Shown here piece after piece: positions 60,251 through 64,000 of a stretch of DNA of 64,000 nucleotides. Within the stretch, counting starts at the first letter, position 1. Each line of letters opens with the position of its first letter. Source of the stretch: Podospora bellae-mahoneyi (lineage: Eukaryota > Ascomycota > Sordariomycetes > Sordariales > Podosporaceae); the NCBI RefSeq assembly GCF_035222275.1, contig NC_085883.1, positions 3,720,001 through 3,784,000 of the forward strand. Direction: 5' to 3'. A model generated the notes under the pieces. That model was not told the origin of the DNA, made no database searches, and saw only the letters and a program-made list of their open reading frames with translations. The translations under genes were made by a program, and so were the position numbers.

Positions 60251-61949
60251 TCACCTGGAAACTCCGAAAATAGACTCAACAATCTCGCCGGACCGTGTCG
60301 ACAGAACGGAAAGTAGGGTATCACTCAACTGGGGTGGGGGTTAGCCAAATGATACAAAACACAACGCGGAGCGCGGCAAAGAGAGGGTGTGTAGAGGAGG
60401 GGGAGAATGGGGCACTTACACCATGGGTGCCTTCACAGCAACCTTGCAACCAAACACCGGAGCCTTGAGCCACGGCACCGCTAGCAAAACGAACACCGTA
60501 ATCACGGCCAACCTCAATCACGCGCTTTGATGACTCTTGGGCCTTGTTGGCGCTCTCCACCACCCACCGGTCCTTTCTGGGCACGCCAATCTGCTCCCGC
60601 TCCTGCTCCTGCTCCTGTTCACCGGCAACGTCGAGCTCGGGAAGGAGGCCATAGGCGCCCTTGAGGATGTCCACATGGGCCGTTCTCTTGTAGCCAGTGG
60701 CGCAGATGACGAGATCCACATCCAGGTCCTCCTCGTTGAGGAGGGGGCCATCTGACACACCAGTGGTGGAGAGTCTGGCCACCTTGATGCGCAGTCCATC
60801 GCCCTTATCCTCCACCTTGATAAGCTCTCTGCCAGCCAGAATCCTGTGGGGCCACTTCTTCTCATCTGCGCCCAACGTCCGCTTCTGGTGGTACATGGTC
60901 TCAAAGAGGTGCTCAATCAGCTCGAGGCGGACGACGCTGTAGTTGGTAGCGCGGGCTTCATGGAGAAACTTGGCCTTGTAGGCGGCGGACTTGGGGAAGA
61001 TCTGGTCAATGTACTCGGGGTTGAAGATGGAGTTGATGCTGCAGTCACACGGTTAGCGAGGGGGCTTGCATGACGTCCCTGGGTCGGGATTGGGTGCTCA
61101 CAAGGGGGAATCGTCACTTGGCCGGAGGAACTCGGATCTCATGACCATGTAGGTCTTGCTGTTGGGGTAGAGACTCTGGACGTTGCTGAAGATCTCGGCG
61201 GCGCTCTGGCCGGCACCAACCACGGCAACGCGAACGGGGGCCGACCTGTCGCCAAGAATTTGAGGCGCCCGTTGGGCATACTGAGACGAGTGAATAACAC
61301 GGGGGTGGTGAGCGGGGAAGATGTCGGGGAGGGAGGCCTGGCCACCAGCAGCCACAATAACGTTGCGTGTGCGGTAGGTGCTGGTCACACCGGTCTTAAT
61401 GTTGCGTGATGTCACCTCAAAGATCTTGGCGGGGCCGACCTCCTGGACAGGAGCGACCGAGACCACCTCGTTCTGATAGCAGACAACGTCCTCAAAGTGG
61501 TTGGCGCACCACCGGAGATAGTCCTCAAACTCGGCGCGGGCGGGGGTGAAGGTGTCCAGGTTGATGAAGTCAACCAGTCTCTCGTTCTTGTGGAGGTAGT
61601 TGAGGAAGGTGAAATGAGAGCGGGGGTCTCTGAGAGAGGCGAGGTCCTTGACGAAGGAAATCTGCATCTTCGCGCCGGGCAGGAGCATGCCGGCGTGCCA
61701 AGCGAACTGGGGCTGCTTCTCCAGAAAGAGGACTTTGGGGCACTGCTTGAGCTTGCCGGCCTCCATGGCGTCGTGCATAGCAATGGCAATGGCGACGCTG
61801 GCGGGGCCGAAGCCAATGCACACCAGGTCGTGCACGGCATCAGCCTCTGTGGGAGTAACATATTGGCTCTTGGGGAACTGGCTGGCGCCGTTGACAAGCT
61901 GGGGGACGGCCTCGGTCTCATCCATTGTGCTGATGCTGTGTGGGGACAT
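60251..61949 (-). CDS. sidA: L-ornithine N5-monooxygenase
   Basis: First committed enzyme of hydroxamate siderophore synthesis: FAD-, NADPH- and O2-dependent hydroxylation of ornithine. Three exons (61102-61949, 60420-61038, 60251-60328) join in phase to give 514 residues. Motifs present are the FAD site [13 protein letters not shown], the stretch [19 protein letters not shown], the NADPH site [19 protein letters not shown] at the first junction, the substrate-side ATGY in [11 protein letters not shown], and the C-terminal signature QGCCEGTHG joined to [11 protein letters not shown] Glu/Gln-rich insert ([10 protein letters not shown]) sits between ATGY and the C-terminus. It lies 1.7 kb upstream of the NRPS on the same strand, the classic sidA-sidC partnership. 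Confidence 0.96.
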
Positions 61950-62966
61950 GATAACCTAATGCTACTGTCGGGTTTCGGTGCCGCTATAAGCTGGTCTCCA
62001 GGAGATGGGCAGTCTCGGGGCGCACAAGGGCAAGCAAATAGTACCGGGGAAGGAGTAAGGATGTGGGTCTGGCCGGTAAGCTGTGGCGCAACAAGGTGTG
62101 TGTGTGTCGTGTCGTCGTGTCGTGCCGATGCAGTGGCCTCCTTGGTGGATGCCGGTGCTGGTGTGTTGGGCCTGGAGATCGTCCACAACAAGATTGACGT
62201 AAGTGCCGCCGGGACGGGATGAACACCAGAAAAGGAGGGAGGGAAGGGCTCCAAGAGAAAGATGGTTTTGGTACCGGGAGGAATAAGGAGAAAACGAGGA
62301 GAAAGTCGCGGCTTGCATGAGGGCGGCCACGACTCCCGTTTTGATACGCAGTCGTCCTGACGGCGGAGCACTGCTCATGGGGAAGGGACGAAGAAACAGG
62401 AACCTAGCGTAACCGCCTAGACCTTGCAATGAGACCACGCGATGCCCCATTTTGCCTCATGGTCGATGCGTTGAGGGGTGCAAAACAGAGTGTTGGCAGC
62501 CATTGCAGCTAGCTTGGGTCGAGGTGATGCAGGGAACGTCCTGCGCCATTGCGGAGACCCTTCTTCTTCGAGCAAGCGGTGACATGATCTAATACTTCGC
62601 TGGTGGGGGGGTTCGGGGGGGGAGGGGGGGGGGGATGAGAAATTTTTGATCGATTTCGGGTTGCGATTGACGGAAACGACCCCTCGCCGGTTTTCTGGGG
62701 ATCGGCTTTTAGGCGATGGGGGTAACTTGATGCTCAACTTGTGTTTCTTTCCACCTGGTGCTCACTGGCTCCCCGTGAACCGTGGAACCGTGTTGCAACC
62801 CACGGGGCACACGGCAAACAGATCTCGTCGTGGGGTGGTGATGTGCTGGTGTTCACGGCGGTGGTGGGTGTCCCTTTGTGAAAGGCCTGCTGCCGGTGTG
62901 GGTGTCTGGGGATGGGGACGGGCTCGTGTACTGACGCAATCTGCAAATCTTGCCAGTTCCTCAGCG

Positions 62967-62985
62967 TTATCTTCGGATCAGATAA
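62967..62985. promoter_or_regulatory. Paired GATA sites, one matching the SreA consensus
   Basis: ATCAGATAA (62977-62985) matches ATCWGATAA exactly, the known SreA/SRE target. An inverted AGATAA core (complement of TTATCT at 62967-62972) lies 4 bp away. GATA-type iron repressors often need two nearby sites. Confidence 0.65.
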
Positions 62986-63176
62986 GATGAAATCGGTGGA
63001 GAAGATTGGCAGTTTGTATGGGGACGGACGGGGACGGACGGGATGCCATAAGCCTATTTGCTGGCTCCAACAGTGCCCAGTCATCTCCTCCGGCGGCTAG
63101 TCCCCCTCTGGCTCCGAAGGCGGAGTCGACTTCGCATTCTTGGCTGCCAGTCCCGGGACGAGGGAAAAAAAATTGT

Positions 63177-63185
63177 TTATCTGAT
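63177..63185 (-). promoter_or_regulatory. SreA-type site ATCWGATAA
   Basis: TTATCTGAT on the plus strand reads ATCAGATAA on the minus strand, an exact consensus match, in the sidA upstream region. Confidence 0.55.
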
Positions 63186-63626
63186 CGTATGACAACGGAC
63201 GGCAGAGCCCCGGTTCCAGAAGCCGTGATGGTGGTGGTGCCATTCAAGGTATCCGAGCCGACAGCCAACCATGGCAACGGGGGGCATCGTGGGCATGTGT
63301 TGGATCAATGCCGGATCAATTGGATCGCCCAACATCAGGCTCTCATCCGCTCGATCGACAAAATCCCTTCCCCCTCAAAAGTGCGGCCGGCCATGTGTGA
63401 AACAACGGGCTCCGGGGTAAAGGAAGGCGAGACGGTCCTGATGGCTGATGACATGACCTTCCAGGTTGGGACCATCTATCTGGCAGTCGACAATGGAATG
63501 GAATGCGCAAAATTTGACTCAATTGAGCTGGCTGTCCTTGCCCTGTCTCCGAGCTGGGTTCCACTGTGTGCTGCCGAGGAGGTGCAGAGATGAAAAGTGT
63601 GGGGCTCGGTGGAGCCGCGGTAGCCT

Positions 63627-63643
63627 ATCTGATAATCTGATAA
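63627..63643 (+). promoter_or_regulatory. Two overlapping SreA-type sites
   Basis: ATCTGATAA occurs at 63627-63635 and again at 63635-63643, sharing one base. Two exact consensus matches in tandem are unlikely by chance. Confidence 0.65.
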
Positions 63644-64000
63644 GATCAATCAGCCCCACCCCATGCCCACCTGCATCTTGGCAGCTGCTGGCGAGTGGGT
63701 GCGTCGTGGCAGAATCGGACGACTGGGATGCCAGAATTGCCGTGCATTTGCCCTCATCCCCCATCACCAGCTTTCACATGCGCCCATCTGCTGTGCCGTG
63801 TCTGCTTCTGGCAAGCCGACGTCGGCCTCGTCTCTTGCGTTCCCTGCAGTTGACCTACCTAAGGTACCGGCACACAAGCAAAGCTGAGTCGGTTCCTGTT
63901 ACCAAACCTCATCCCTGCCGCCGCGACAGCACCTCTACTGTGTAGGTACACTACGAACCTACCCCGCACCGAAAAAATATCTGATGCAGAAAAAGACACC

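Larger units (their letters stand above)
61950..64000. other. Upstream region of sidA with iron-regulator sites
   Basis: Two kilobases without a supported gene. It contains a poly-G-rich stretch (62607-62634) and several ATCWGATAA sites (62967-63643). The sites could serve sidA or a divergent gene beyond the window. Confidence 0.55.

Noticed and set aside
61497-62222. Plus-strand open frame of 241 codons antisense to sidA
   Set aside because: Overlaps the conserved sidA exon 1 and lacks any motif or intron structure; a shadow frame.
61412-62371. Minus-strand open frame of 319 codons overlapping the sidA start
   Set aside because: It runs in another frame across sidA exon 1 and its leader and is a low-complexity Ser/Pro/Arg translation, not a gene.

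Overview
The window is nuclear DNA of a filamentous ascomycete, most likely a Sordariomycete and plausibly Sordariales. The reasons are short 45-75 bp introns with GT(A/G)NGT donors and CTAAC/CTGAC-type branch sites, a HET-domain gene, a pogo/Fot-type transposon riddled with RIP-like stop codons, and genes resembling families typical of these fungi. Exon boundaries were worked out by hand from splice sites, reading phase and family motifs; no alignment or database search was run.

Region 1 (1-8.6 kb) looks like a small aromatic-acid catabolic group: a cytochrome P450 (5' end cut off by the window), a salicylate-hydroxylase-like flavin monooxygenase, a salicylaldehyde/vanillin-type aldehyde dehydrogenase on the minus strand, and a 2,3-dihydroxybenzoate-decarboxylase-like amidohydrolase. 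Together they could take an aromatic aldehyde to an acid, hydroxylate it and decarboxylate it to a catechol. Region 2 (9-16 kb) holds a secreted Ser/Thr- and Gly/Trp-rich protein with an apparent frameshift, a GH10 xylanase and a class I terpene synthase. A decayed multipass membrane-protein gene (16.6-18.6 kb) follows, with a 120-bp TGTC microsatellite in one of its introns.

Region 3 (18.9-24.6 kb, perhaps to 29 kb) is the most striking part: a candidate fungal RiPP (dikaritin-like) cluster. A secreted precursor carries four identical 12-residue repeats (DGTTEFDPDLAF), each preceded by a dibasic Kex2-type site. Beside it are two UstYa-like (DUF3328) oxidases with intact paired HxxHC and DHC motifs, and an FAD monooxygenase. 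A rhodopsin-domain membrane protein and a secreted aspartic protease lie just downstream and may or may not belong.

Region 4 (29-36.6 kb) has housekeeping-like genes: a DUF1264/oil-body-associated-type protein, a large membrane-associated protein resembling fungal 'modin' entries, and a charged SR/RE-rich protein with a hydrophobic segment. Region 5 (36.6-41 kb) is AT-rich and repeat-laden. It contains a 1,862-bp pogo/Fot-type element with perfect 42-bp terminal inverted repeats and TA target duplications, sitting inside an older imperfect palindrome.

Region 6 (41-64 kb) holds a HET-domain gene and then an intracellular-siderophore locus. The locus is a roughly 5,046-residue NRPS of the ferrichrome/ferricrocin synthetase type (A-T-C-A-T-C-T-C-A-T-C-T-C-T-C) and, upstream on the same strand, an L-ornithine N5-monooxygenase (sidA type). 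The monooxygenase supplies N5-hydroxyornithine for the hydroxamate arms and the NRPS assembles the cyclic peptide. Four matches to ATCWGATAA, the known target of the iron repressor SreA/SRE, lie 1.0-1.7 kb upstream of sidA.
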